Below are positions 1 through 6,430 of a stretch of 35,331 bases of DNA, piece by piece. The notes beneath the pieces were generated by a model that was not told the DNA's origin, did not search any database, and saw only the letters and a list, made by a program, of their open reading frames with translations. The position numbers and the translations under genes are program-made. Positions within the stretch are counted from its first letter, which is position 1; each line of letters begins with the position of its first letter. The DNA is from a virus: positions 1-35,331 of IMG/VR virus record IMGVR_UViG_3300020057_000100; one strand, 5' to 3'.

Positions 1-549
1 GCGCACCGGCACGAGAACGGTGGCGGGTGGGTCGCGGATACGGCGCAAGTCGTCGCGAGTGCCTATGTCGGGTCGGATGCGCGGGTCTTCGGCGATGCGC
101 GGGTCTCGGGGACCGCGTGGGTCTACGGAAAGGCGCTGGTCTACGGGGAAGCGCGGGTCCTCGGGGAAGCGTGGGTCTTCGGGAATGCGCGGGTCTTCGG
201 GAAGGCGCAAGTCTTCGAGAAGGCGCGGGTCTTCGGCGATGCGCGGGTCTTCGGGAAGGCGCGGGTCTTCGAGAAGGCGCAAGTCTTCGAGAAGGCGCGG
301 GTCCTCGGCGATGCGCAAGTCTTCGAGAAGGCGCGGGTCTACGGGAAGGCGTTGGTCTTCGGCGGTGCGCTGGTCCTCGGGGAAGCGCGGGTCTTCGGGA
401 ATGCGCGGGTCCTCGGGGAAGCGCGGGTCCTCGGCGATGCGCTGGTCTCCGGGGACGCGCGGGTCCTCGGCGATGCGTGGGTCCTCGGCGATGCGTGGGT
501 CTCGGGGGACGCGCAGGTCTTCGAGAAGAGCGAAGGAGAGTCCCCATGA
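1..549 (+). CDS. Hexapeptide-repeat (left-handed beta-helix) protein, 5'-truncated
   Basis: This gene enters through the left edge, so its start is missing. Reading frame 1 gives an almost unbroken series of six-residue repeats of the form A-[RWLQ]-V-[FYLS]-G-[DENKT], up to the stop at 547-549. Such repeats normally fold as a left-handed parallel beta-helix, as in LpxA-type acyltransferases, YdcK-like proteins and many uncharacterised phage proteins. No acyltransferase catalytic histidine or other active-site signature is visible, so a structural or binding role is more likely than enzymatic activity, but this is inference. Position 1 corresponds to position 582 of the next gene, and the two share near-identical DNA for over 100 bp, so they are recent tandem duplicates. 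The tail EKSEGESP breaks the repeat. The downstream start codon overlaps this stop (ATGA). The 18-nt periodicity keeps other frames open, but only this frame gives the hexapeptide pattern. Confidence 0.75.
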   Translation, partial: AHRHENGGGWVADTAQVVASAYVGSDARVFGDARVSGTAWVYGKALVYGEARVLGEAWVFGNARVFGKAQVFEKARVFGDARVFGKARVFEKAQVFEKARVLGDAQVFEKARVYGKALVFGGALVLGEARVFGNARVLGEARVLGDALVSGDARVLGDAWVLGDAWVSGDAQVFEKSEGESP

Positions 550-1001
550 GCACCTTTGATTTTGGCGACGGCCCGGTCCCGGCGCACCGGCACGAGAACG
601 GTGGCGGGTGGGTCGCGGATACGGCGCAAGTCGTCGCGAGTGCCTATGTCGGGTCGGATGCGCGGGTCTTCGGCGATGCGCGGGTCTCGGGGACCGCGTG
701 GGTCTACGAAAAGGCGCTGGTCTACGGGGAAGCGCGGGTCCTCGGGGAAGCGTGGGTCTTCGGGAATGCGCGGGTCTACGGGAAGGCGCAAGTCTTCGAG
801 AAGGCGCGGGTCCTCGGCGATGCGCGGGTCTTCGGGAAGGCGCAAGTCTTCGGCGATGCGCGGGTCCTCGGGGAAGCGTGGGTCCTCGAGCATGCGCGGG
901 TCTTCGGCGATGCGCTGGTCTCAGAGACCGCGCGGGTCCTCGGCGATGCGTGGGTCTCGGGGGACGCGCGGGTCTCCGGGACCGCGTGGGTCTTCAGATG
1001 A
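546..1001 (+). CDS. Hexapeptide-repeat (left-handed beta-helix) protein, second copy
   Basis: This 151-residue protein starts MSTFDFGDGPVPAHRHENG. The ATG at 546 overlaps the preceding stop as ATGA, and a good ribosome-binding site (AAGGAGAG) lies just upstream. After a 20-residue head and a transition (about residues 20-35), the rest is roughly 19 hexapeptide turns (A-x-V-x-G-x), predicted to form a left-handed beta-helix. It is a paralogue of the truncated gene before it: the first 100 or so shared bases are nearly identical, after which the order and number of repeat units differ. That pattern fits slippage or unequal recombination between 18-nt units. There are no transmembrane segments or recognisable catalytic residues. 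The function is unknown. A scaffold, a decoy or a polymerising protein are all possible, and nothing in the sequence decides between them. Confidence 0.75.
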   Translation: MSTFDFGDGPVPAHRHENGGGWVADTAQVVASAYVGSDARVFGDARVSGTAWVYEKALVYGEARVLGEAWVFGNARVYGKAQVFEKARVLGDARVFGKAQVFGDARVLGEAWVLEHARVFGDALVSETARVLGDAWVSGDARVSGTAWVFR

Positions 1002-1015
1002 GCATTTCCGGCGGA

Positions 1016-1102
1016 TGTGTGTCGAAATGACACACAATGTGTGTCGAAATGACACACAATGTGTGTCGAAATGACACACAATGTGTGTCGAAATGACACA
1101 CA
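1016..1102. repeat. Palindromic repeat array 1 (4 units of 22 bp)
   Basis: Four head-to-tail copies begin at 1016, 1038, 1060 and 1082. Each is an exact inverted repeat with arms TGTGTGTC and GACACACA around a 5-nt centre GAAAT, and copies are joined by a single A. The 22-bp phase puts neighbouring sites about two helical turns apart, suiting cooperative protein binding. No T-tract follows, so these are unlikely to be terminators. Confidence 0.9.
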
Positions 1103-1190
1103 GACCCCCGTAACCTTCGGCGATTTCACTATTCGCGAAAGGCGAAAATGTCTAAAAAATACATAGGGGTTGTCAGGCATCACACCCCCC
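1103..1190 (+). repeat. 88-bp leader repeat, copy 1
   Basis: This is the first of three almost identical 88-bp segments. It contains a TTCGCGAA palindrome, an AAAGGCG ribosome-binding-like site and a start codon at 1148 followed by codons for SKKYIGVV. In this copy the reading frame runs through the next palindrome array and stops at 1303 after 51 codons, so it is probably a decoy start left by duplication of the 5' end of the gene at 1444. A short peptide cannot be excluded. Confidence 0.85.
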
Positions 1191-1196
1191 GGCGGA

Positions 1197-1239
1197 TGTG
1201 TGTCGAAATGACACACAATGTGTGTCGAAATGACACACA
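1197..1239. repeat. Palindromic repeat array 2 (2 units of 22 bp)
   Basis: Two copies of the TGTGTGTC/GACACACA palindrome, at 1197-1217 and 1219-1239, identical to those in array 1. The unit number therefore differs between the three arrays (4, 2, 3). Confidence 0.9.
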
Positions 1240-1327
1240 GACCCCCGTAACCTTCGGCGATTTCACTATTCGCGAAAGGCGAAAATGTCTAAAAAATACA
1301 TAGGGGTTGTCAGGCATCACACCCCCC
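1240..1327 (+). repeat. 88-bp leader repeat, copy 2
   Basis: By eye this copy is identical to copy 1 (1103-1190). Its start codon is at 1285, and the frame closes soon after, within the next palindrome array. Confidence 0.85.
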
Positions 1328-1333
1328 GGCGGA

Positions 1334-1398
1334 TGTGTGTCGAAATGACACACAATGTGTGTCGAAATGACACACAATGTGTGTCGAAATGACACACA
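1334..1398. repeat. Palindromic repeat array 3 (3 units of 22 bp)
   Basis: Three copies of the palindrome start at 1334, 1356 and 1378. This array lies directly upstream of the functional leader and start codon of the winged-helix gene, which is the natural place for operators. Use as origin iterons is an alternative. Confidence 0.9.
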
Positions 1399-1486
1399 GA
1401 CCCCCGTAACCTTCGGCGATTTCACTATTCGCGAAAGGCGAAAATGCCTAAAAAATACATAGGGGTTGTCAGGCATCACACCCCCC
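1399..1486 (+). repeat. 88-bp leader repeat, copy 3 (contains the functional start codon)
   Basis: The third copy differs from the others by one base, T to C at 1447, changing the second codon from Ser to Pro. The start codon at 1444 opens the 97-codon winged-helix gene. After 1486 the sequence leaves the repeat and continues as unique coding DNA. Confidence 0.85.
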
Positions 1487-1737
1487 GGGGGCTCTTGACA
1501 ACACGTGACATCCGCTCCACCATTCACCCGCCGGATCGACGTGACACGCTCACGGCCCTCCGAACGCTGAGACGGGTAACCGCGATGCGGCTTCATCAGA
1601 TATCCCGGGTGCCGCTTCTGCGAACCCTGCGGGCGCTGGAAGACGCCGAACGACTGGGGTTGGTGCTCGGAAGCTATTCCAGCCGGGGCGAACGGCTGTT
1701 TACCCTCACACAGGAAGGACGGGCCACCGGATGCTAA
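1444..1737 (+). CDS. Small winged-helix-type DNA-binding protein (putative regulator)
   Basis: This 97-residue protein has a basic N-terminus (MPKKYIGVVRHH). Its C-terminal half reads as a winged helix: helices around residues 35-72 (LTALRTLRRV, then PLLRTLRALEDAERLGLV), followed by a beta-wing (SYSSRGERLFTLTQEG). This layout resembles MarR/PadR-like regulators, in which an R-x-[FY]-x-L-T-x-x-G strand ends the wing. It starts inside the third leader repeat, with AAAGG about 5 nt before the ATG. The palindrome arrays just upstream are obvious candidate operators, so autoregulation is a reasonable inference. An internal ATG at 1585 would leave too little of the fold. The next gene overlaps its last seven bases. 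The DNA target and the effector are unknown. Confidence 0.6.
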   Translation: MPKKYIGVVRHHTPRGLLTTRDIRSTIHPPDRRDTLTALRTLRRVTAMRLHQISRVPLLRTLRALEDAERLGLVLGSYSSRGERLFTLTQEGRATGC

Positions 1738-2330
1738 CGCTTTCGGGCAGGTTGGTGCTCCCGGATAACGATGTGGCCCCGAGCCTAGCGGATATCGCCG
1801 TGGGGCTGGGACGCACACCGCGCTTCGGCGGGCAGACCAAGGTATGGTGGAGCGTGCTGCATCACAGTTTTGTCTGCGAGCGGCTGGCGGCGGAGTTCGC
1901 CCCGTGTCGAACGCCGCGTGAACGGCTGGAGCTGCGCCAATACGCGCTCCTGCACGACGCGCACGAAGCGGTGACGGGGGACGTGGTGACGCCATGGAAG
2001 ACCGGGGAAATCCGGGAAGCGCAGGAGGCGCTGGACACCAGAATTTTTCGGGAGGTTGTCCGTCACGACCCCCGGGGGGAGCGCACCCGCGTATGGATGG
2101 GGGAGATCGACCGGCGGGCGCTGGTGGCGGAGAGCTGGGTCGTCGGCCCACCCGGCTTGAATAGGGTGTTGAATGAGACGCCGCTCCCGGGGGATATACA
2201 CGCCGTGCAGCGCGTGATGCAGAGCTTCCCGGAGTGGGGGGATACGCTGGCACCGGAGGGCCGGGCGGAGACGGTGTTCTGCCAGCATGTGCGCGCGCTG
2301 GATGTCCTGCTGGAGACGGTGGGCATATGA
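1731..2330 (+). CDS. HD-domain phosphohydrolase (YfbR-like; nucleotidase candidate)
   Basis: This 199-residue protein has the HD metal-binding pattern: a histidine in SVLHHS (H44/H45), H75-D76 in LLHDAHEA, and E79 after it. A further acidic residue downstream probably completes the site. The N-terminal order (ADIAVGLGRTPRFGG, then the first histidine) is typical of phage YfbR-like 5'-nucleotidases and of the related dATP triphosphohydrolases (DatZ). The expected role is hydrolysis of (deoxy)nucleoside phosphates to reshape the nucleotide pool during infection. Substrate choice cannot be read from the sequence. Its pairing in the same genome with a DUF5664 (MazZ-like) gene at 12017 makes a purine deoxynucleotide worth testing. 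Its start overlaps the upstream gene and its stop overlaps the next start (ATGA). Confidence 0.75.
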   Translation: MLTLSGRLVLPDNDVAPSLADIAVGLGRTPRFGGQTKVWWSVLHHSFVCERLAAEFAPCRTPRERLELRQYALLHDAHEAVTGDVVTPWKTGEIREAQEALDTRIFREVVRHDPRGERTRVWMGEIDRRALVAESWVVGPPGLNRVLNETPLPGDIHAVQRVMQSFPEWGDTLAPEGRAETVFCQHVRALDVLLETVGI

Positions 2331-2542
2331 GCCTGCGACCCTTTCAGCGGGATCATGTCCGGGGGGTGCTGTCCGGGCGGGGCGCGATACCGCGGAAGTC
2401 TCTCGCGGAGATGCACACCTACCTCGCCGCCTGTTGTGAGAGTGGGTTCGCGGCGAACATCCACGCCGACTTGGCGGAGCTGTACGGCGGGACGCGCCCG
2501 GATATGGGCACCCCGTCCTTGGAAGAGGAGGATGTTCTATGA
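2327..2542 (+). CDS. Small hypothetical protein
   Basis: This 71-residue soluble protein starts MSLRPFQRDHVRG and ends with an acidic tail (SLEEEDVL). The ATG overlaps the previous stop as ATGA, which argues for this start over an in-frame ATG further upstream inside the HD gene. It is predicted to be mostly helical. No motif was recognised. It sits in a run of tiny, translationally coupled early genes, a common place for host-takeover proteins. Confidence 0.6.
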   Translation: MSLRPFQRDHVRGVLSGRGAIPRKSLAEMHTYLAACCESGFAANIHADLAELYGGTRPDMGTPSLEEEDVL

Positions 2543-2640
2543 GTGGATTCTGGATCATGGTGGGGCTGTTGGGTCTCGCGCATGGTATCGAGCGCGGCCT
2601 GACGGACCTTGCCCGGGCCATCGTTCGGAGAGGGTCGTGA
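2539..2640 (+). CDS. Very small single-pass membrane protein
   Basis: This 33-residue ORF starts at an ATG overlapping the previous stop (ATGA) and ends where the next gene begins (GTGA). The N-terminal half is hydrophobic (FWIMVGLLGLAHG) and the C-terminal half is basic and amphipathic (ERGLTDLARAIVRRGS), fitting a single membrane-anchored peptide. Tight overlap on both sides supports it as a real gene despite its size. The function is unknown. Confidence 0.5.
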   Translation: MSGFWIMVGLLGLAHGIERGLTDLARAIVRRGS

Positions 2641-2801
2641 ATACGGCGCGATTCGCCTACGCCCTCGTGGACGTGACTACCAAAAATATCGAGGTCTCGT
2701 CCATCCGGGGGACCCGGGGGGAGGTCCGTCGGCTTCTCCCGGACTACCCGGACGGCGCGTTCTCGGTGGAGCGCGTCAAGATTCGCAGTCAGCATGAGTG
2801 A
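2637..2801 (+). CDS. Small hypothetical protein (GTG start)
   Basis: This 54-residue ORF starts with GTG inside a GTGA overlap with the preceding stop. Its sequence alternates short strands and a helix (ARFAYALVDVTTKNIEVSSIRGTRGEVRRLLPDYPDGAFSV is the core, given here by its features only): a strand, turn and strand, then a helix, then a final strand VERVKIRS. This suggests a small alpha/beta fold. No family was recognised. It closes the run of overlapping small genes; about 60 bp separate it from the next start. Confidence 0.55.
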   Translation: MNTARFAYALVDVTTKNIEVSSIRGTRGEVRRLLPDYPDGAFSVERVKIRSQHE

Positions 2802-2861
2802 GTTATTCCACGAACACGAATGAGTTATACCAATCGTACACCAAGAAAGTGGAGGGCGCGT

Positions 2862-3083
2862 ATGTCGGACACAGGGATGGACGGAGTGATCGAGGGGGGC
2901 ATCGTCGGTGAGTTCGGGGGCATCGGAGAACCGCGGGCGATTCCACAGGCGGATGGTGGGTTCGGGGAGGTGGCGGACATCGTCACGCTCGTCTCACGGT
3001 ACTGGTCGAGTCCCGAGAACACCCCGGGCACGGCGCTTCACGCTCTGTTGGCGGACCTGAACGCGCTCCGTGCGTCCCTCTAG
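2862..3083 (+). CDS. Small hypothetical protein
   Basis: This 73-residue protein starts MSDTGMDGVIEGG. The ATG at 2862 was chosen because GGAGGG lies at the right distance; an in-frame ATG at 2820 has no such site. The first half is glycine-rich and low in complexity (GGIVGEFGGIGEP), and the second half is a likely helical segment (EVADIVTLVSRYW, then ALHALLADLNALRASL). No function was recognised. It overlaps the start of the nuclease gene by 14 bases. Confidence 0.5.
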   Translation: MSDTGMDGVIEGGIVGEFGGIGEPRAIPQADGGFGEVADIVTLVSRYWSSPENTPGTALHALLADLNALRASL

Positions 3084-3420
3084 CTGCAAGGCGAAGGGTC
3101 GACGATTTCAGCAGGAACTGGCGGCGGCGATCGTCAGCGCCTGCGGGCTCACCGCCGATGATGTGACCAGTCGGAGCAGTGGCGCGGCGGGGACGGACTT
3201 GCTGTTGTCCCCGGCCGCGCGGGCGGTCTTCCCCTACGCGGTGGAGGCGAAGAACGTCGAGTCGTTGAATGTGTGGGCCGCGTTTACTCAAGCGGCGGCG
3301 AATGGAACGAAGACCCGCCTGACGCCGCTCCTGTGCATCCGGCGGAACAAGCAGGAACCGTTAGTCATCTTGCGGCTACCGGACTTTCTCGCCCTCGTGG
3401 CGGAACGGGGTGTCCTATGA
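3070..3420 (+). CDS. PD-(D/E)XK nuclease, Holliday-junction-resolvase-like
   Basis: This 116-residue protein starts with GTG at 3070. The fold is suggested by K-x-K-G-R-R-F-Q-Q-E-L near the N-terminus, D43 in GTDLLL, the E59-A-K61 dyad in AVEAKN, and a downstream W-x-x-F-x-Q helix. Together these form the catalytic pattern of PD-(D/E)XK enzymes of the archaeal-resolvase/endonuclease class seen in many phages. The likely role is cutting branched or recombining DNA during replication and packaging. The C-terminus (RNKQEPLVILRLPDFLAL) matches the usual closing strand and helix of such small phage nucleases. The family assignment comes from motif reading only. Its stop overlaps the next start (ATGA). 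Confidence 0.65.
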   Translation: MRPSSCKAKGRRFQQELAAAIVSACGLTADDVTSRSSGAAGTDLLLSPAARAVFPYAVEAKNVESLNVWAAFTQAAANGTKTRLTPLLCIRRNKQEPLVILRLPDFLALVAERGVL

Positions 3421-4025
3421 ATGAACAGGTACCGACCAAGTGGGACCTGCGGTTCCTCGCGATGGCGGAGCACGTCGCCCGATGGTCGAAGGACCCCTCG
3501 ACTCAGGTCGGGGCGGTCATCGTGGACGCCAAGCGCCGGGTCCGCTCGTTGGGGTTCAATGGCTTCCCGCGGGGCGTGGAGGACATCGAGGCGCTGTACG
3601 AGAACCGGGAAGAGAAGCTGGCCCGCGTTATCCACGCCGAGATGAACGCCGTTCTCTTCCTGTACGGCCCGGTCCCCGGGGGCGCGACTCTCTACACGTG
3701 GCCCTTTGGCCCCTGTAGCCGATGTGCGGTCCATATGATTCAGGGCGGCATCCGCCGGTACGTGTTCCCTCAGCCGACCGTCGAGGCGTGGACCCGGTGG
3801 GGAGAGGAGCTGTCCCGTACGGCGGAGCTGTTGACGGAGGTCGGGGCGGAGGTGGTCGTCGTGCCGCCGTCACTCTATCCGGGTCCGACGTGGCTACCGA
3901 AGCCGGAGCCGAAGCCGGAGCCGAAGCCGGAGCCGGCGACGATGGGTTTCCCGACGGGCAACGGCAAGCTGTACTGCACCCTGCATCACGACTACCGTAC
4001 CGGGTGCGGATGCCCGCCCCCGTAA
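3417..4025 (+). CDS. Deoxycytidylate deaminase-like enzyme with C-terminal extension
   Basis: This 202-residue protein has the zinc-dependent cytidine/dCMP deaminase signature: H73-A-E75 in IHAEMNA and P-C100-S-R-C103 in the second motif. The segment ARWSKDPSTQVGAVIVD is typical of dCMP deaminases and ComEB-like proteins. Expected reaction: dCMP to dUMP, feeding dTTP synthesis. No thymidylate synthase is visible nearby. Beyond the catalytic core is a linker of three KPEP units (about residues 164-175) and a short Cys/His-rich tail (LYCTLHHDYRTGCGCPPP) that could bind a metal. This tail is not part of the normal enzyme. The ATG overlaps the preceding stop, which fixes the start. The end overlaps the following gene by 16 bases. 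Confidence 0.8.
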   Translation: MNEQVPTKWDLRFLAMAEHVARWSKDPSTQVGAVIVDAKRRVRSLGFNGFPRGVEDIEALYENREEKLARVIHAEMNAVLFLYGPVPGGATLYTWPFGPCSRCAVHMIQGGIRRYVFPQPTVEAWTRWGEELSRTAELLTEVGAEVVVVPPSLYPGPTWLPKPEPKPEPKPEPATMGFPTGNGKLYCTLHHDYRTGCGCPPP

Positions 4026-4336
4026 GTCTCAACCTCGGATTGTTCGAGGAGGTCTACCGCCCGCTGGAGGAGACGGTGGATGAAGCGGCGGCGCGGGAGA
4101 GGTGGGCGCGGTACGCGGACGCACCGACGACGGCGCCGGAGTTCCCGCCGTTAGTCACCCCGACGGAAGCCGAGCTGCGCGGCGCTCTCGCGGACTACGC
4201 GGCGTCCTGTGGTCTGCTTGGCGCCGCGCAAACGGTACGGCGGTATGGGGGCGCGACGGTGTCGACACTGACGGACGAAGGACGGCGGTTCCTGTATTGG
4301 GAACTGACGCAGACCCTGATCGAAGAGGTATTATGA
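4010..4336 (+). CDS. Hypothetical protein
   Basis: This 108-residue protein starts MPAPVSLNLGLFEEVYRP. It overlaps the deaminase tail by 16 bases and has only a weak ribosome-binding site, so translation probably depends on coupling. The predicted content is largely helical (VDEAAARERWARYAD, then TEAELRGALADYAAS). The C-terminal part (TVRRYGGATVSTLTDEGRRFLYWEL) vaguely recalls a winged-helix wing, but the match is too weak to call. The next gene starts at its stop (ATGA). Confidence 0.5.
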   Translation: MPAPVSLNLGLFEEVYRPLEETVDEAAARERWARYADAPTTAPEFPPLVTPTEAELRGALADYAASCGLLGAAQTVRRYGGATVSTLTDEGRRFLYWELTQTLIEEVL

Positions 4337-4782
4337 AACGTACCCGACCGATTGTCGTTCGGGGCAAGCTCTGCTCCACCTGTACCCGGGATAGTTGGGT
4401 TCATCTGGGGGGGAACCGCTGGTTATGCACGGTTTGTTCCGTGGGAAAATCAGCGCGGTGGCGGGTGAAGAAGGGCATCGCCTACGATCTGCTGGCCGGT
4501 GCCCGTCAACGGGCGAGGAAAAGCGGTGTCCCCTGTACGATTCGGTTCGAGGACATCCATATCCCGGCGTTCTGCCCGGCGCTGGGAATCGCGCTGGACC
4601 CCGAGTACGGGACACGGAAGAATAGTTGGACGTCCCCGAGTCTCGATCAGATCATCCCGGGCATGGGGTATGTGGTCGGGAATATCGCGGTCATTTCCCG
4701 GAGGGCGAATACCCTAAAAAATTCCGCGACTTGCGCGGAGCTGGCCGCGGTGCTACAGTACATGCGCGACAGACAACCCTAA
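4333..4782 (+). CDS. HNH-type endonuclease with zinc knuckle
   Basis: This 149-residue protein has four cysteines in two pairs (C14-x2-C17 and C32-x2-C35), which probably form a zinc finger. The C-terminal region SLDQIIPGMGYVVGNIAVISRRANTLKN matches the closing part of phage HNH endonucleases, where the usual form is SLDRIDP.GY..GNV..IS.RAN.LK. The first canonical histidine of the HNH core is not obvious, so either the site is divergent or the protein only binds DNA. Likely roles are DNA processing or a free-standing homing-type nuclease. The ATG overlaps the previous stop. Confidence 0.65.
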   Translation: MKRTRPIVVRGKLCSTCTRDSWVHLGGNRWLCTVCSVGKSARWRVKKGIAYDLLAGARQRARKSGVPCTIRFEDIHIPAFCPALGIALDPEYGTRKNSWTSPSLDQIIPGMGYVVGNIAVISRRANTLKNSATCAELAAVLQYMRDRQP

Positions 4783-4804
4783 CACATCTGGAAGAGGAAC
4801 CCCT

Positions 4805-5242
4805 ATGATTTTTACGATTCAGCTGAACACGGACGACCCGGGCGTCGGCGAGGTATTCGCGAGGTTGGGCCGGGCGTTTTCCCCGGAGACGAAGGGCGTG
4901 TCGAATGTGGCGAAGGTCGTCCGCAAGGCCAATGCCTCGACCGAAGTTCCGGGCGGTGAGCCGGTGGAAGAGGTGGGGACCCCCGCCCCGCTCCTGCCCA
5001 AGCCGGAGGTCGTCGTCACGCCGGTCGTGACGCCGGTCGCGCTCTCCCCGGTACCGGGGGTGACGGAGGGGGAGATGAAGCAGTTGGTGTCCACCTACCA
5101 CGCGCGTTTCGGGCTGGTGCAGTTCAAGGCGCGGCTGGCGGTGGAGGGTGCGAAGCGTGTCAGCGAGCTGACGCCAGACAAGCAGGCTGTGTTTTACGCC
5201 GCTCGGATGGCCGAGTTGGCCGCCCCCGCGCCGGGTCTCTAG
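4805..5242 (+). CDS. Hypothetical protein preceding the exonuclease gene
   Basis: This 145-residue protein starts with a strong GGAAGAGGAA ribosome-binding site. A short N-terminal segment (about residues 1-40) leads to a low-complexity Pro/Val/Glu-rich linker (about 45-85, with VVTPVVTPVALSP). A helical C-terminal domain follows (about 88-140: EGEMKQLVSTYHARFGLVQFKARLAVEGAKRV is within it). The layout, two small parts joined by a flexible linker, resembles accessory subunits, and its stop is followed at once by the ATG of the RecB-like exonuclease. It may act with that enzyme, but this rests on position alone. Confidence 0.55.
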   Translation: MIFTIQLNTDDPGVGEVFARLGRAFSPETKGVSNVAKVVRKANASTEVPGGEPVEEVGTPAPLLPKPEVVVTPVVTPVALSPVPGVTEGEMKQLVSTYHARFGLVQFKARLAVEGAKRVSELTPDKQAVFYAARMAELAAPAPGL

Positions 5243-6430
5243 ATGGCGTCAACACGCGCGCATGCGGCGCTCGGGGCGTCCAGCGCGGACCGCTGGATGA
5301 ATTGCCCGGCGTCGAATCGGTTGTCGGAAGGGATTCCGGGCACCGGGGACACGGACTACAGCCGGGAGGGCACCAGCGCGCACAAGGTGCTGGAGATGGC
5401 CCTGACACGCCACCTTGACGCGGGTACGTGGCTCGACGCCACGATCGAGGGCGTACTCGTGACGGAGAACATGACCGAGGCGGTGCAGGTCTGCGTGGAC
5501 TACGTCCGGGACCTGATAGCCACGCATCCCGGCGCGGTCCTGCATGTGGAGCAGCCGATTTCTCTCGCGGCGCTCAACCCGCCCGCGGATATGTTCGGCA
5601 CGGCGGATATCGTGATCTTCGCCCCGGTCGAGCGGACGCTGTTCGTGGTGGACTACAAGCACGGGCAGGGCTACGCGGTCAAGGCGGTGGGCAATCCGCA
5701 ACTGCGGTACTATGGTCTCGGGTCGCTCATCGCGATCGAGAAGACGGTTGGGACCGGGCGGCTGGACACGATCGAGCTGACGATCGTCCAGCCCCGGGCG
5801 GTACACGGCGACGGGATCATCCGGTCGGAGCACTTGTCCTACCGCGATCTGGCGAATTTCGCGGATGACATTCTGGACGCCGCGCATCGGACGCTGGACC
5901 CCAAGGCGCAGCCGAAGACGGGTTCGCATTGCCGGTGGTGCCGGGCGCAGGCGATCTGCCCGGCGCAGAAGTCCCTCGCGGCGGCGACGGCGCAGATGGA
6001 TTTCTCGGAGGAAACGCCCCCACCGGATGTCGAGACCCTGACGATGGATCAGTTGATCGGCATTTACGACAAGGCGACGATCATCAAGGCGTGGCTCAAG
6101 GCCGTGGAAGATAAGTTGTTCGGGGAGCTGAACGCCGGTCGACCCGTGGCGGGGTACAAGCTGGTGGAGAAGCGGGCGATGCGGAAGTGGGTCGAGAATG
6201 AAACACTGGTACGCGCCCGGTTGGAAGAGGAGGGAATCGCTCCGGCTGACTATCTGGAGACCTCCTTGAAGAGCCCGCCACAGGTCGAGAAGTTCGTGGG
6301 CAAGAAGCCCTTCATGGCCTTGGCGGATGTGGTCGAGAAGAAGTCCAGCGGCGTCCTCCTTGCTCCCTTCGCCGATAGCCGCCCGGCCGCGCCAGTGGGA
6401 GCGCAGAACGAATTCAACGCGGATGACTGA
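5243..6430 (+). CDS. DUF2800 family RecB/Cas4-like exonuclease
   Basis: This 395-residue protein begins with the DUF2800 hallmark SSADRWMNCPAS. The PD-(D/E)XK site is visible as D122 in GTADIV, D137-Y-K139 in VVDYKHG, and the helix N-P-Q-L-R-Y-Y (Q153, Y156-Y157). Cysteines C21, C230, C233 and C239 are arranged like the 4Fe-4S cluster ligands of AddB/Cas4-type nucleases. Expected role: processing of DNA ends for recombination-dependent replication, together with the single-strand-binding protein encoded next. No RecT/Erf-type annealase is seen nearby. The ATG directly follows the previous stop. The C-terminal 150 residues, past the cluster, are helical and end in an acidic tail. Confidence 0.85.
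   Translation: MASTRAHAALGASSADRWMNCPASNRLSEGIPGTGDTDYSREGTSAHKVLEMALTRHLDAGTWLDATIEGVLVTENMTEAVQVCVDYVRDLIATHPGAVLHVEQPISLAALNPPADMFGTADIVIFAPVERTLFVVDYKHGQGYAVKAVGNPQLRYYGLGSLIAIEKTVGTGRLDTIELTIVQPRAVHGDGIIRSEHLSYRDLANFADDILDAAHRTLDPKAQPKTGSHCRWCRAQAICPAQKSLAAATAQMDFSEETPPPDVETLTMDQLIGIYDKATIIKAWLKAVEDKLFGELNAGRPVAGYKLVEKRAMRKWVENETLVRARLEEEGIAPADYLETSLKSPPQVEKFVGKKPFMALADVVEKKSSGVLLAPFADSRPAAPVGAQNEFNADD

Noticed and set aside
20-559. Plus-strand frame with Arg/Ser/Gly repeats across the first gene
   Set aside because: Another frame of the same periodic DNA; only frame 1 gives the A-x-V-x-G-x pattern.
339-893. Long minus-strand reading frame across the hexapeptide-repeat genes
   Set aside because: Produced by the 18-nt periodic repeat; the translation is low-complexity Pro/Arg/Asp sequence with no ribosome-binding site.
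1148-1303. 51-codon ORF starting in leader copy 1
   Set aside because: It runs through palindromes and ends in the next leader; it looks like a by-product of duplication rather than a gene.
1016-1398. CRISPR array
   Set aside because: Repeats are palindromes joined by one base, without unique spacers of constant length, and the 88-bp segments between arrays are copies of each other.
1495-1523. TTGACA as a sigma-70 -35 element
   Set aside because: It lies inside the winged-helix gene and no acceptable -10 element follows at 16-18 bp.
2820-2861. Earlier start (MSYTNR) for the gene ending at 3083
   Set aside because: No ribosome-binding site upstream, whereas the ATG at 2862 has GGAGGG at good spacing.
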